DNA of 64,000 bases from Flavobacterium sp. N2270. GTDB taxonomy: Bacteria > Bacteroidota > Bacteroidia > Flavobacteriales > Flavobacteriaceae. Positions 17,360 to 26,759 of the stretch are shown piece after piece; the stretch's first letter is position 1, and each line of letters starts with the position of its first letter. Under the pieces are notes generated by a model, which made no database searches, was not told the DNA's origin, and was given only the letters and a program-made list of their open reading frames with translations. The position numbers and the translations under genes were made by a program. The stretch covers positions 1,116,001 to 1,180,000 of the forward strand of contig NZ_CP110005.1 in assembly GCF_025947225.1 (NCBI RefSeq), written 5' to 3'.

Positions 17360-18607
17360 TTAATGATTAAGATGATTTATTATTTTGTCAGTTGCTCCTT
17401 TATTCATTTGAACAAAAGTGCTGCAAATATGTCCTTTTTCAATTCGCTCGTCTTCATTTTGAAGCAATAAATTAAAAGCTTCATTTAATTGTGTCTGATT
17501 TTGAATAGAAATACAGCCTTCTATATTGACTAAAGCTGTAGCTTCCGCAAAATGGGAATAATTTGGCCCAATAACAATTGGTAAACCAAAAGTGGCTGGT
17601 TCTAAAATATTATGAACACCAGGATTTCCAAATCCACCACCAACATAAGCAATGTCTCCATACGAATATATTTTGGTTAAAATACCAATGGTGTCTATGA
17701 TGAAAACTTGATAGTTTTTTAAATTTGGTTTTCTTAATGTTTCTATAGAATAATCAGAATATTTGAATTTACTTATTTTAATTTGTTTATAAAGTGAGTC
17801 AATCTGCTCCTGTTTAATATTATGCGGTGCAATAATAAATTTCACATTTTCAGAAGAATTATTAATGTAATCAATTAATAAACTTTCGTCTTTTGGCCAA
17901 GAACTTCCTATAACGATAGTTGTTTTATTGTCTTTAAATTCTTCAATAAAGTCTAATGAATTATCTCGTTCTAAAATAGCAACAACTCTGTCAAAACGAG
18001 TGTCACCAGAAATCTTCACATTGGTAAAACCAATACTTTGAATGAGTTTTTTTGATTTTTCATTCTGAACAAAAAAATAATCAAAAGTTTTTAAAGCGTT
18101 TCTGTAAAACGAACCATACCATTTAAAAAACATTTGATTTTCTCTAAAAATTCCTGAAATTAAATAGGTTTTTATTTCTTGTTTTTTTAATTCGTTCAAA
18201 TAATTAGGCCAAAATTCATATTTAATAAAAAAAACCATTTCTGGATGTGCTAATTTAATGAATTCTTTTGCATTTGATTTTGTGTCTAAAGGCAAGTAAA
18301 CGGTAACATCAGCAACCGTATTGTTTTTTCGAACTTCATATCCAGAAGGAGAAAAGAAAGTGACAATTATTTTATGAGAAGGATATTTAATTTTAACCTT
18401 TTCAATCACAGGTAAGCCTTGTTCGTATTCACCTAATGAAGCAGCATGAAACCAAATGGTTTTATCAGTTGGACTAATTTTACTTTGTAAAGTCGAAAAA
18501 ACATCTTTTCTTCCGTCAACAAAAAGTTTCATTTTTGGGCTAAAAAATGCCAAAATTTTTACTATTTGAGAAGCAATAATTGATATAATATTGTAGATGA
18601 AAAACAT
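17360..18607 (-). CDS. waaA: 3-deoxy-D-manno-octulosonic acid (Kdo) transferase
   Basis: A 415-aa GT30-family glycosyltransferase that adds Kdo to lipid A precursors at the inner membrane. An N-terminal hydrophobic anchor (about residues 3-20) precedes WFHAASLGEYEQGLPVIEK, which holds the conserved Glu of the family (GEYEQ). Later motifs are FFIKYEFWPNYL, SGDTRFDRV, IVIGSSWPKDE, IIAPHNI and the nucleotide-sugar site GGGFGNPGVHNILEPATFG with GPNYSHFAEA. Length is standard. Same direction as the S46 gene, 52 bases upstream of it. Confidence 0.95.
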   Translation of the reverse strand: MFFIYNIISIIASQIVKILAFFSPKMKLFVDGRKDVFSTLQSKISPTDKTIWFHAASLGEYEQGLPVIEKVKIKYPSHKIIVTFFSPSGYEVRKNNTVADVTVYLPLDTKSNAKEFIKLAHPEMVFFIKYEFWPNYLNELKKQEIKTYLISGIFRENQMFFKWYGSFYRNALKTFDYFFVQNEKSKKLIQSIGFTNVKISGDTRFDRVVAILERDNSLDFIEEFKDNKTTIVIGSSWPKDESLLIDYINNSSENVKFIIAPHNIKQEQIDSLYKQIKISKFKYSDYSIETLRKPNLKNYQVFIIDTIGILTKIYSYGDIAYVGGGFGNPGVHNILEPATFGLPIVIGPNYSHFAEATALVNIEGCISIQNQTQLNEAFNLLLQNEDERIEKGHICSTFVQMNKGATDKIINHLNH

Positions 18608-18703
18608 TTCCTTTTTTTTGAGGAGTTAAAAATACGTTTCTTTTGGTGATTATTAAATTATACAGCATAATTTCTTACTTTTGTTCTACTTAATTTTATT
18701 CAA

Positions 18704-19831
18704 ATGAGAAAACTACAAATGGTTGACCTAAAAAGTCAATACGAAAAAATAAAAGACGAAGTGAATGCTTCAATTCAAGAAGTTTTAGATACAAATACAT
18801 ATATAAACGGACCTTTAGTTCATCAATTTCAGGCCGATTTAGAAAAATATTTAGGGGTTAAGCATGTAATACCTTGTGCTAATGGTACCGATGCTTTACA
18901 AATTGCAATGATGGGTTTGGATTTACAACCTGGCGATGAAGTAATTACTGCCGATTTTACTTTTGCAGCAACTGTTGAAGTAATTGCTTTATTACAATTG
19001 ACTCCTGTTTTAGTAGATGTTGATATGAATAATATGAACATTTCGCTTGAAGCAATTAAAAAAGCAATTACTCCAAAAACGAAAGCAATTGTTCCTGTTC
19101 ACTTGTTTGGACGTGCTGCGAATATGGATGCAATTATGGAAATTGCTAAAGAGCACAATCTATATGTAATTGAAGATAACGCACAAGCCATTGGAGCGGA
19201 CTATACTTCAAAAGACGGTTCAAAAACTAAAGTTGGAACTATCGGTCATGTAGGTGCAACTTCATTCTTTCCGTCTAAAAACTTGGGTTGTTATGGAGAT
19301 GGTGGAGCAATCTTTACAAATGACGATAAATTAGCACATACATTAAGAGGAATTGTAAACCACGGAATGTATGAAAGATATCATCATGATGTTGTTGGGG
19401 TAAATTCGCGTTTAGACAGTATACAAGCTGGAGTTTTAAAAGCAAAATTATCTCGTTTAGATGAATATAATAAAGCGCGTCAAGATGCTGCTAGAAAATA
19501 TTCAACAGCTTTAGGTGTAAACCCTAATATTGTTGCGCCAACAATTTGTGAAGCTTGCGATTGTCATGTTTTTCATCAATATGTAATTCGAATTACAAAT
19601 GGAAAACGTGATGGTTTATTAGCTCATTTACAAAGTAAAGAAATTCCTTGCGCTATTTATTATCCAATTCCATTGCACAGTCAAAAAGCATACGCTGACA
19701 CAAGATATAATGAAGCAGATTTTCCAGTAACAAATCAATTATGTAAAGAAGTTATTGCATTACCAATGCATACTGAATTAGATGATGAACAAATTAAATT
19801 TATTACAGATTCTGTTTTAGAATTTGTTTAA
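18704..19831 (+). CDS. DegT/DnrJ/EryC1/StrS-family sugar aminotransferase
   Basis: A 375-aa PLP-dependent aminotransferase that installs an amino group on a nucleotide-linked keto sugar for surface glycans. Family signatures: MVDLKSQYEKIKDEVNASI, CANGTDALQIAMMGL, FGRAANMDAIMEIA, EDNAQAIGA, and the PLP lysine K192 in FFPSKNLGCYGDGGAI. The segment DCHVFHQYVIRI and the end YPIPLHSQKAY are typical of this class. It lies 49 bases before galE on the same strand and probably forms a unit with it. The precise sugar substrate cannot be read from sequence. Confidence 0.92.
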   Translation: MRKLQMVDLKSQYEKIKDEVNASIQEVLDTNTYINGPLVHQFQADLEKYLGVKHVIPCANGTDALQIAMMGLDLQPGDEVITADFTFAATVEVIALLQLTPVLVDVDMNNMNISLEAIKKAITPKTKAIVPVHLFGRAANMDAIMEIAKEHNLYVIEDNAQAIGADYTSKDGSKTKVGTIGHVGATSFFPSKNLGCYGDGGAIFTNDDKLAHTLRGIVNHGMYERYHHDVVGVNSRLDSIQAGVLKAKLSRLDEYNKARQDAARKYSTALGVNPNIVAPTICEACDCHVFHQYVIRITNGKRDGLLAHLQSKEIPCAIYYPIPLHSQKAYADTRYNEADFPVTNQLCKEVIALPMHTELDDEQIKFITDSVLEFV

Positions 19832-19880
19832 TTCGATTTTTAGATTGTTCGAATAATCAAATAATCGAAAAACTAAAAAA

Positions 19881-20894
19881 ATGAAAATACTAGTAACAGG
19901 AGGATTAGGTTTTATAGGTTCGCACACAGTAGTAGAATTACAAAATGAAGGTTTTGAAGTAATAGCTATTGACAATTTATCCAATTCTTCTATTGATGTT
20001 TTAGAAGGAATTTTTAACATTACTGGAAAAAAACCAATTTTTGAAAAGTTAGATTTACGTGAGAAATCTATGGTTCAGGATTTTTTTTCAAGACATAACG
20101 ATGTTGTTGGAGTGATTCATTTTGCTGCTTCAAAAGCTGTTGGTGAAAGTGTTGAAAATCCTTTGTTGTACTATGAGAATAACATTAATTCATTAGTTTA
20201 TCTTTTACAAGAATTAACAAAATTACCTCAAGCTCATTTTATTTTCAGTTCATCTTGTACAGTTTACGGTCAAGCCGAAAAAATGCCAATAACTGAAGAT
20301 GCACCTGTGCAAACCGCTATTTCTCCATATGGGAACACCAAGCAAATAGGGGAAGAAATTATTACAGATGTAGCTAAAGTTACCAATGTAAATTCAATTT
20401 TATTACGTTATTTTAATCCTATTGGAGCACATTCTTCTGCTGAAATTGGTGAATTACCTATTGGAACACCACAAAATCTAGTTCCATTTATAACACAAAC
20501 TGCAATGGGATTAAGAAAGGAATTATCTGTTTTTGGAAAAGATTATCCTACCTCAGATGGAACTGCAATTCGAGATTATATTCACGTAGTCGATTTAGCA
20601 AAAGCACATGTTGTGGCACTAAAACGGTTGTTAAATAAAGAAAATAGTGAAAAGGTTGAAACTTTTAATCTTGGTACAGGAACGGGAAGTTCTGTTCTAG
20701 AAGTGATTAATACTTTTGAAAAAGTATCTAAACAAAAATTAAACTATAAAATTGTGGGTAGAAGAGAAGGTGATATTACCGAAGCTTATGCCAATACAGA
20801 TAAAGCAAATGACGTTCTTGGTTGGAAAGCACAATCTTCTTTAGAAGAAGCGTTAGCAAGTGCTTGGAAATGGGAACAAAAGATTAGAAGATAA
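19881..20894 (+). CDS. galE: UDP-glucose 4-epimerase
   Basis: A 337-aa extended short-chain dehydrogenase. Residues 1-20 hold the NAD-binding GGLGFIGSHT; IDNLSNSS follows; FSSSCTVYG and the catalytic Tyr/Lys in SPYGNTKQIGE are present, as are LRYFNPIGAHSSAEIGE and RDYIHVVDLAKAH, all close to GalE. It interconverts UDP-glucose and UDP-galactose (possibly also the N-acetyl forms). Downstream of the sugar aminotransferase, consistent with supplying glycan precursors. A terminator follows directly. Confidence 0.95.
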   Translation: MKILVTGGLGFIGSHTVVELQNEGFEVIAIDNLSNSSIDVLEGIFNITGKKPIFEKLDLREKSMVQDFFSRHNDVVGVIHFAASKAVGESVENPLLYYENNINSLVYLLQELTKLPQAHFIFSSSCTVYGQAEKMPITEDAPVQTAISPYGNTKQIGEEIITDVAKVTNVNSILLRYFNPIGAHSSAEIGELPIGTPQNLVPFITQTAMGLRKELSVFGKDYPTSDGTAIRDYIHVVDLAKAHVVALKRLLNKENSEKVETFNLGTGTGSSVLEVINTFEKVSKQKLNYKIVGRREGDITEAYANTDKANDVLGWKAQSSLEEALASAWKWEQKIRR

Positions 20895-20895
20895 T

Positions 20896-20926
20896 TAAAA
20901 ATGCTTTCAATTTGAAAGCATTTTTT
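20896..20926. terminator. Terminator after galE
   Basis: AAAAATGCTTTCAA pairs with TTGAAAGCATTTTT, with a T run after it, right behind the galE stop and 3 bases before the convergent M23-fold gene's stop; it can act for both strands. Confidence 0.8.
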
Positions 20927-20928
20927 GT

Positions 20929-21606
20929 TTAATAGATTTTCAATAACCAATTAGGATCAGGGCAATTTTTTGAATAGAAATCCAAAGTGTTCATACTACA
21001 AACGCCTGCATAATCTCCTTTTTTGTCTTCCATGTCAATAATAATTTGAAAGTGTAAATGAGGTGCGTAATCACCATTAATTGGTGGTAAACCAAGATTT
21101 CCTATTTGTTCTCCTTTTTTTACAATTTGTCCAATTTCTTTTTCAAACAAGCTCTCTTCACTTAAATGTCCATATAAAGTATGGAAAGTAAAATTTTCAA
21201 AAGTATGTTCCAAAATAATTACGGGTCCATAATCACCAAGTGCTGTATTGTTTTGAAAACTATGAATTTTTCCATCTAAAGCAGCATAAATAGGAGCCGA
21301 TTCATTAATCCACAAATCTAAGCCAATATGAATGTTACGTTCATCTGAAACTTCATTTTTAAAAACAGTACTACGCTTATATAAATTTCTGGTTTCTTTA
21401 TAACCACCATATGCTATTTGCGCATTGTTGGTATCTAAATGATTTTGAATAAACTTTTCATAATCTTGAGCTGTTTCTAATTTATGTTTACCTAATTCAG
21501 AATTATTTGAAGATAGATCTAAAGCAACATATTTAGAATAGTCAATTTCATTTGAGATAACTTTAGCACAATTGAGTTGGTTAAAGAAAGCTTTAATATT
21601 TTCCAT
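20929..21606 (-). CDS. M23-fold metallopeptidase-like protein, no signal peptide
   Basis: A 225-aa protein with a LytM/M23 domain in its C-terminal two thirds. The zinc-site residues are in place: His93 and Asp97 in NIHIGLDLW, and the H-L-H pair 183/185 in APHLHFQII. There is no signal peptide or lipobox, unlike peptidoglycan hydrolases of this family. The segments YAALDGKIHSFQNN, GDYGPVIILEH, TLYGHLS and the tail NCPDPNWLL resemble the M23-like domain found in large cytosolic fusions with phosphotransferase and class III aminotransferase domains (from memory). Role may therefore not be cell-wall cleavage. Downstream of fabD, separated by a terminator. Confidence 0.8.
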   Translation of the reverse strand: MENIKAFFNQLNCAKVISNEIDYSKYVALDLSSNNSELGKHKLETAQDYEKFIQNHLDTNNAQIAYGGYKETRNLYKRSTVFKNEVSDERNIHIGLDLWINESAPIYAALDGKIHSFQNNTALGDYGPVIILEHTFENFTFHTLYGHLSEESLFEKEIGQIVKKGEQIGNLGLPPINGDYAPHLHFQIIIDMEDKKGDYAGVCSMNTLDFYSKNCPDPNWLLKIY

Positions 21607-21622
21607 GTGAGATTTGTAAAAA

Positions 21623-21659
21623 TAAAAAAAACCTCATATTTTTATGTATGAGGCTTTTT
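21623..21659 (-). terminator. Terminator after fabD
   Basis: CCTCATA (21632-21638) pairs with TATGAGG (21647-21653); flanking A and T runs extend the stem and give a T tract on the minus strand, 15 bases past the fabD stop. Confidence 0.75.
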
Positions 21660-21673
21660 GTAAATTGTATAGA

Positions 21674-22549
21674 TTAAGCCGAAAATGTTTCTGCTTCTTT
21701 ATTGATTTTTCCAACCAATCCAACTAATACTTTTCCTGGTCCAACTTCTGTAAAGCTAGTTGCTCCATCAGCAATCATTTGCTGAACAGATTGTGTCCAT
21801 TTTACCGGAGCAGTTAATTGAATGATTAAATTTTTCTTAATTTCTTCAGCATCAGAAACAGCAGTTGCCGTTACGTTTTGATAAACCGGACAAATTGGAG
21901 TAGAGAAAGTTGTTGCTTCAATTGCAGCTGCTAGTTCCTCTCTTGCTGGTTCCATCATTGGTGAATGAAATGCTCCTCCAACAGGTAAAATTAAAGCTCT
22001 TTTTGCTCCAGCTTCTTTCATTTTTTCACAAGCTTCTTCAACTGCTTTGTATTCTCCAGAAATTACTAATTGACCTGGACAGTTATAATTTGCAGCAACC
22101 ACAACACCATCAATTGAAGCACAAATATCTTCAACAATTTTATCGTCAAGGTTTAAAACAGCGGCCATTGTTGAAGGTTTAATTTCACATGCTTTTTGCA
22201 TTGCTAAAGCACGTTGAGAAACTAATTTTAATCCGTCTTCAAATGATAAAGCTCCGTTAGCAACTAAAGCAGAAAATTCGCCTAATGAATGTCCAGCCAC
22301 CATTTCTGGTTTAAAATCTTCACCAAGTGTTTTTGCTAAAATTACCGAATGTAAAAATACTGCAGGTTGTGTAACCTTCGTTTCTTTTAATTGTTCAGCA
22401 GTTCCTTCAAACATTATGTCTGTAATACGGAAACCTAAAATGTCATTCGCTTTTTCGAATAATTCTTGTGCTAAAGGTGAGTTTTCATATAAGTCTTTAC
22501 CCATTCCTGAGAATTGAGCGCCTTGACCTGGAAATATGTATGCTTTCAT
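21674..22549 (-). CDS. fabD: Malonyl-CoA:ACP transacylase
   Basis: A 291-aa acyltransferase moving malonyl groups from CoA to acyl carrier protein at the start of fatty-acid elongation. It starts YIFPGQGAQFSGMGKDLY; the nucleophile Ser88 lies in VAGHSLGEFSALVA, the active-site His in GGAFHSPMM, and QPAVFLHS and GPGKVLVGLV are also typical. Length is standard. Single gene with a terminator; a 75-base gap separates it from the FMN reductase gene upstream. Confidence 0.96.
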   Translation of the reverse strand: MKAYIFPGQGAQFSGMGKDLYENSPLAQELFEKANDILGFRITDIMFEGTAEQLKETKVTQPAVFLHSVILAKTLGEDFKPEMVAGHSLGEFSALVANGALSFEDGLKLVSQRALAMQKACEIKPSTMAAVLNLDDKIVEDICASIDGVVVAANYNCPGQLVISGEYKAVEEACEKMKEAGAKRALILPVGGAFHSPMMEPAREELAAAIEATTFSTPICPVYQNVTATAVSDAEEIKKNLIIQLTAPVKWTQSVQQMIADGATSFTEVGPGKVLVGLVGKINKEAETFSA

Positions 22550-22624
22550 GATTTAAGTTTAAAAGTTTAATGGGTTATGAGTTTAAAAGATAAGCTCGAA
22601 ACCAATGCAAAAATAGCATTTTTA

Positions 22625-23155
22625 TTATAAATCAATAGTTTTTACGATTTCCAATAATTCATTTTTTAAATCAGAATTAATAATACCGTTTGTTTCGTCA
22701 AAATTTTCATAAAAACTTGGTAAAGAAAATGTGCCAACTAAATGAGCATCATGTCTTGGAAACCTATCTTTTGCAATGTCTAAAACCGATTGTCCACCAC
22801 GAGCACCAGGAGAAGTTGCCATTAATAACATTTTTTTTCCTTGAAAAACTTTTCCGTTAATTCTTGAAGTCCAATCTAAAATATTTTTAAATGCAGAAGA
22901 ATAAGCACCATTGTGTTCTGCCAAAGAAATAATTAATAAATCAGCACTTCCAATTTTTGTATAAAAATCAGTTGCCAAATTATGTATTCCGTTTTCTTTT
23001 TCTTTATCTACAGAAAAAATAGGCATTTCATAATCATTTAAATCTAAAATTTTGATTTCAACATTTTTAAATTGATGAGCAGCATATGTAGCTAGTTGTT
23101 TATTGATTGAGTTTCTACTTGATGAACCACCAAAGGCAATTATTTTTTTAGTCAT
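22625..23155 (-). CDS. NAD(P)H-dependent FMN reductase-family protein
   Basis: A 176-aa flavodoxin-fold oxidoreductase. The FMN phosphate loop is GGSSSRNSINKQLA (residues 9-22); LLIISLAEHNGAYSSAFKNILDW is the family signature, and LLMATSPGARGG completes the flavin site. These enzymes reduce flavin, quinones or azo compounds with NAD(P)H. It starts 10 bases after the pirin gene on the same strand, so the two probably form an operon linked to redox or oxidative stress; the link is inferred. Confidence 0.9.
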   Translation of the reverse strand: MTKKIIAFGGSSSRNSINKQLATYAAHQFKNVEIKILDLNDYEMPIFSVDKEKENGIHNLATDFYTKIGSADLLIISLAEHNGAYSSAFKNILDWTSRINGKVFQGKKMLLMATSPGARGGQSVLDIAKDRFPRHDAHLVGTFSLPSFYENFDETNGIINSDLKNELLEIVKTIDL

Positions 23156-23165
23156 TTTTTTGTAT

Positions 23166-23882
23166 TTATTGATTCATAGGAATTTCCATTATTAAAAATT
23201 TAGAATCAGAGTTGGCTTTAATTTCAATTTCAGAAGTTTCCCAAACTCCAATTGCATCTCTTCTTTCCAAAACTTCACCATTTACTTCAATTTCTCCTTC
23301 AATATTCATAATATAAAAACCGTTCCCTTCTTTTTGAAGCGAAAGTTTTTTAGAAAAACCAGCGTCAAAATCACTTAAATAAAACCAAGCATCTTGATGA
23401 ATCCAAACACCTTCATCATTTGAATTTGGTGATAATATTTGAGCAAAATTATTTTTTTGTAATGATTTGTCTAAAGTTATTTGTTGGTAACGCGGTTCTA
23501 CATTTCTTGTTTTTGGAAACAACCAAATTTGGAATAACTTCGTTTGTTGATTATGATTTGGATTGAATTCAGAATGTTGAATTCCTGTTCCGGCACTCAT
23601 AACTTGCACATCGCCTGTTTTTATAGTTGCAGTATTTCCCATACTGTCTTTATGTGCTAAATCGCCTTCTAATGGAATTGTAATAATCTCCATATTATCA
23701 TGAGGATGTGTTCCAAAACCCATTCCTGCAGCGATTGTATCATCGTTTAAAACACGTAAAGCACCAAACTGAACTCTTTCGGCATTGTACCAACTCGCAA
23801 AGCTAAAACTATGATAAGCATTTAACCAACCGTGATTTGCATTTCCTCTTGTGTTTGCTTTATGTATAACTGAATTTTTCAT
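23166..23882 (-). CDS. Pirin-family cupin protein
   Basis: A 238-aa bicupin. The metal-binding motifs of pirins are visible: GFGTHPHDNMEIITIPLEG (His/His/Glu) near residues 56-74 and GTGIQHSEFNP near 98. The beginning HKANTRGNANHGWLNAYHSFSFA is characteristic. Some pirins have quercetinase activity and others act as redox-sensing regulators; nothing here decides between them. It leads an operon with the FMN reductase and diverges from pldA. Confidence 0.92.
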   Translation of the reverse strand: MKNSVIHKANTRGNANHGWLNAYHSFSFASWYNAERVQFGALRVLNDDTIAAGMGFGTHPHDNMEIITIPLEGDLAHKDSMGNTATIKTGDVQVMSAGTGIQHSEFNPNHNQQTKLFQIWLFPKTRNVEPRYQQITLDKSLQKNNFAQILSPNSNDEGVWIHQDAWFYLSDFDAGFSKKLSLQKEGNGFYIMNIEGEIEVNGEVLERRDAIGVWETSEIEIKANSDSKFLIMEIPMNQ

Positions 23883-23986
23883 AATGATATAAATTTAGTA
23901 ATTATTATGATGCAAATTTACGTCATGAGTAAGGTAAGAGCACTTAACCTAGATTAAGAAATATGAATAATTTGTTTTTAATTATA

Positions 23987-24020
23987 TTGAATAAAAGCCA
24001 TTTAGAAAGTATTAAATTTG
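23987..24020 (+). promoter_or_regulatory. Possible promoter of the phospholipase gene
   Basis: TAAATTTG at 24013-24020, 18 bases before the ATG, with TTG at 23987-23989 23 bases upstream of it, at the long end of the usual spacing. Confidence 0.45.
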
Positions 24021-24038
24021 CAGTATTAAAACTTTAAA

Positions 24039-24923
24039 ATGAAATATTTAACTACAATAGTTCTAATAATATTTTTTTCATCTAACATTTCTTTTTCACA
24101 AGTTGATTTTAATAATATAATTATTAAAAAAAGTATGTCTCAAAAATGGGAATTAGATAGTATTGATAAAAAAGGAACTTTTCGCTTTGTTTCTTATAAA
24201 CCTGTTTATTTTACAGCAGCTCGTTGGTCTAATAAGAGTAACCAAGTGCCGTTTACTGAAAGTGGAGATTTTGCTGTTAAAGAAAATAATCTTTTTAATA
24301 ATATTGAAGCTAAATTTCAAATTAGCTTTAAAAGTAAATTAATCCAAGATATGTTTTTTGGAACTGGTGATTTGTGGATGGGGTTTACCCAAAAGGCGCA
24401 TTGGCAAGTTTATAATAAAAAGCTTTCTAGAGCATTTAGAGAGTTAAATTATGAGCCTGAAATAATTTTAAATTTTCCATTGCAAATTGATTTTTTTAAA
24501 GGAAAATTAAGAACTTTTGGAATTATTTTAAATCATCAATCTAATGGGAAGGATATTCCAACTTCTAGAAGTTGGAATAGAATTATATTAAATATAGGTT
24601 ATGAGTACGAAAATTGGAGTGTAAATTTTAGGCCTTGGTATCGTGTGCCTGATTCGGAAGATGAAAATCCAGGAATTACTAGATATATTGGTGACGGAGA
24701 ATTAGAAATAGGAACTAATTTTGGCCGACATGAAGTATATACCATTATGTCGCATTCTTTTAGTACTTTTAAAAATGGAAATATACAGTTAAATTATATT
24801 TTCCCTATTCATGGACATTTAAGAGGACATTTACAAGCATTTCATGGTTATGGAGAAACATTAATTGATTACAATGTAAGCCAAACTACTGTCGGAATTG
24901 GTGTGTCTTTTGCTAATTGGTAA
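24039..24923 (+). CDS. pldA: Outer-membrane phospholipase A (OMPLA)
   Basis: A 294-aa outer-membrane beta-barrel with a signal peptide ending SNISFSQ. The catalytic residues of OMPLA are present with exact spacing: His166 and Ser168 in LNHQSNGKD and Asn180 in SRSWNRIIL (E. coli His142, Ser144, Asn156). FTQKAHWQVYN and FRELNYEPE are also family hallmarks. The enzyme hydrolyses phospholipids that reach the outer leaflet when the membrane is damaged. It is slightly longer than the E. coli protein. It ends 2 bases before the convergent crp-family gene. Confidence 0.93.
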   Translation: MKYLTTIVLIIFFSSNISFSQVDFNNIIIKKSMSQKWELDSIDKKGTFRFVSYKPVYFTAARWSNKSNQVPFTESGDFAVKENNLFNNIEAKFQISFKSKLIQDMFFGTGDLWMGFTQKAHWQVYNKKLSRAFRELNYEPEIILNFPLQIDFFKGKLRTFGIILNHQSNGKDIPTSRSWNRIILNIGYEYENWSVNFRPWYRVPDSEDENPGITRYIGDGELEIGTNFGRHEVYTIMSHSFSTFKNGNIQLNYIFPIHGHLRGHLQAFHGYGETLIDYNVSQTTVGIGVSFANW

Positions 24924-24925
24924 TG

Positions 24926-25501
24926 TTATTTTTTGAGTATTTTAGCCTTCATTTTGCTAAAAAATTCTGGTGTTACACCAATATAAGAAGCAATTTGTTT
25001 TTGAGGTACTTTTTGAATTAAACTTGGATATTTAGTACAGAATTTTTCAAATCGTTCTTCAGCCGATAAACTCAAGTTGTCCATTAATCGCTCTTGATTT
25101 GCAACCAATGAGTTTTCGGTTAAAATTCTAAAAAAGCGTTCTAGTTTTGGAATTTCTTGAAACAATTCTTCTTGATTTTCTTTAGAGAGTAAAACGACTT
25201 CAGCATCTTCATTTACTTCAACATAAAGATTACCAGGTTTTTGGGTTATTAGGCTATACATGTCTCCAATCCACCAACCTTCACAAGCAAATTGCAATAC
25301 GTGTTCTACTATATTATCATTGATATTAAAACTTCTTAAAATTCCTGAGTTTACAAAATAGGAATGTTTACAAATTTCTCCGGCGTTTAATAAAACTGTT
25401 TTTGCTTTATAATGTTTGATTTCAATTTTAGATAAAATAGTTTCCTTTTCCAAATCAGAAAGAGAAACTATTTTTTCTATATTTTGAAGAATTAATGCCA
25501 T
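24926..25501 (-). CDS. Crp/Fnr-family transcriptional regulator
   Basis: A 191-aa regulator with an N-terminal cyclic-nucleotide-binding-type beta-roll (residues about 25-115: KTVLLNAGEICKHSYFVNSG, WWIGDMYSLI) and a C-terminal helix-turn-helix (QKQIASYIGVTPEFFSKMKAKI). The Arg/Ser residues that bind cAMP in CRP are not recognisable, so the ligand is unknown. Its ATG follows the purT stop without any gap (TAAATG), which implies translational coupling. Convergent with pldA. Confidence 0.9.
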   Translation of the reverse strand: MALILQNIEKIVSLSDLEKETILSKIEIKHYKAKTVLLNAGEICKHSYFVNSGILRSFNINDNIVEHVLQFACEGWWIGDMYSLITQKPGNLYVEVNEDAEVVLLSKENQEELFQEIPKLERFFRILTENSLVANQERLMDNLSLSAEERFEKFCTKYPSLIQKVPQKQIASYIGVTPEFFSKMKAKILKK

Positions 25502-26668
25502 TTATGAATTAACAGTTACCAATTTAGTAGTTTCTTTTGCTCTTTCCACAATTTCTTCGATAGAAGTTTCTAAATTGTCGTTCGTTAAGACAACTCCCAT
25601 TCTTCTGTACGGTCTTGAGGTTGGTTTTCCAAATAATCTAAAATCGGTTTTTGGTAAGCATGCTACATTTTCAACTCCTGTAAATGTGGGGTTATTAGAG
25701 TTTTCAGAGGCTAATATAACCGCACTTGCACCATTTTTTTCTAAAGTAATTTCAGAAATTGGTAAACTTAAAATGGCACGTAAATGCAATTCAAACTCGT
25801 TAAAATTTTGTGTATTTGCGAGTGTTACCATTCCAGTATCATGAGGTCTTGGTGATAATTCAGAAAAATACACGCCTTCATTAGTTAAGAAAAACTCCAC
25901 CCCAAAAAGTCCGGCTCCACCAAGTGCTTCTGTAACTTTTTTTGCCATATCTTGTGATTCTTCTAAATCTTTATCAGAAACTCTAGCTGGTTGCCAACTT
26001 TCTTGATAATCTCCTCGTTCTTGTCTGTGACCAATTGGTGCGCAAAACAGTGTAGGATTATTATTTTGAGTAACGGTTAATAAAGTTATTTCGGAATGAA
26101 AATTCACAAATGCTTCTACAATTACTTCAACTACGTCACCACGTGAACCTTCAACGGCATAATTCCAAGCTTTTGTAATGTCTTCAGTAGTTTTTATAGT
26201 AGATTGCCCTTTTCCAGAAGAACTCATCAAAGGTTTTACTACACATGGTATTCCAACAACTTCAACAGCTTTTTGCAATTCTTCGGCTGTTGTTGCGTAA
26301 CGATAATTTGCAGTGCGTAGACCTAAATCTTTCGCCGCTAAATCACGAATAGCTTTTCGATTCATGGTGAAATTAGCCGCTTTCGCAGAAGGAACGACAG
26401 TAATTCCTTGTTTTTCATAATCATAAAAACGTTCGGTGCGAATAGCTTCAATTTCAGGAACTATAAAATCAGGATTGTGTTTTGCTACAATTCTGTCTAA
26501 TTCGGCTCCGTCTAGCATGTTAATTACTTCAAAACCGTGTGCAACTTGCATTGCTGGAGCATTTTCATAACTGTCTACTGCAATAACCGTTTGACCGATT
26601 CGTTGTGCTGCAATTACAAATTCTTTTCCTAATTCTCCTGATCCTAATAGTAGTATTTTTTTGTTCAT
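25502..26668 (-). CDS. purT: Formate-dependent phosphoribosylglycinamide formyltransferase
   Basis: A 388-aa ATP-grasp enzyme making formyl-GAR from GAR, formate and ATP in purine synthesis. The N-terminal Rossmann-like part starts [19 protein letters not shown]; the conserved pieces are [36 protein letters not shown], the E-x-[16 protein letters not shown] region and LPISEI. Length is standard. It is followed directly by a Crp-family gene, an unusual partner for a purine gene. Confidence 0.95.
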   Translation of the reverse strand: MNKKILLLGSGELGKEFVIAAQRIGQTVIAVDSYENAPAMQVAHGFEVINMLDGAELDRIVAKHNPDFIVPEIEAIRTERFYDYEKQGITVVPSAKAANFTMNRKAIRDLAAKDLGLRTANYRYATTAEELQKAVEVVGIPCVVKPLMSSSGKGQSTIKTTEDITKAWNYAVEGSRGDVVEVIVEAFVNFHSEITLLTVTQNNNPTLFCAPIGHRQERGDYQESWQPARVSDKDLEESQDMAKKVTEALGGAGLFGVEFFLTNEGVYFSELSPRPHDTGMVTLANTQNFNEFELHLRAILSLPISEITLEKNGASAVILASENSNNPTFTGVENVACLPKTDFRLFGKPTSRPYRRMGVVLTNDNLETSIEEIVERAKETTKLVTVNS

Positions 26669-26723
26669 TGTTGTGTTGTTTACTTTGGGAATTAAATGGT
26701 AAGGACTCTAAAAATAGTTGTAT

Positions 26724-26751
26724 AAAAAAGCCCCAAGTTTCCTTGAGGCAT
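26724..26751 (-). terminator. Terminator after the aminotransferase gene
   Basis: A stem GCC-CAAG / CTTG-GGC with a TTTC loop and one bulge on each side, followed on the minus strand by a T run. It lies 9 bases after the aminotransferase stop. Confidence 0.75.
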
Positions 26752-26759
26752 TATGTTTG

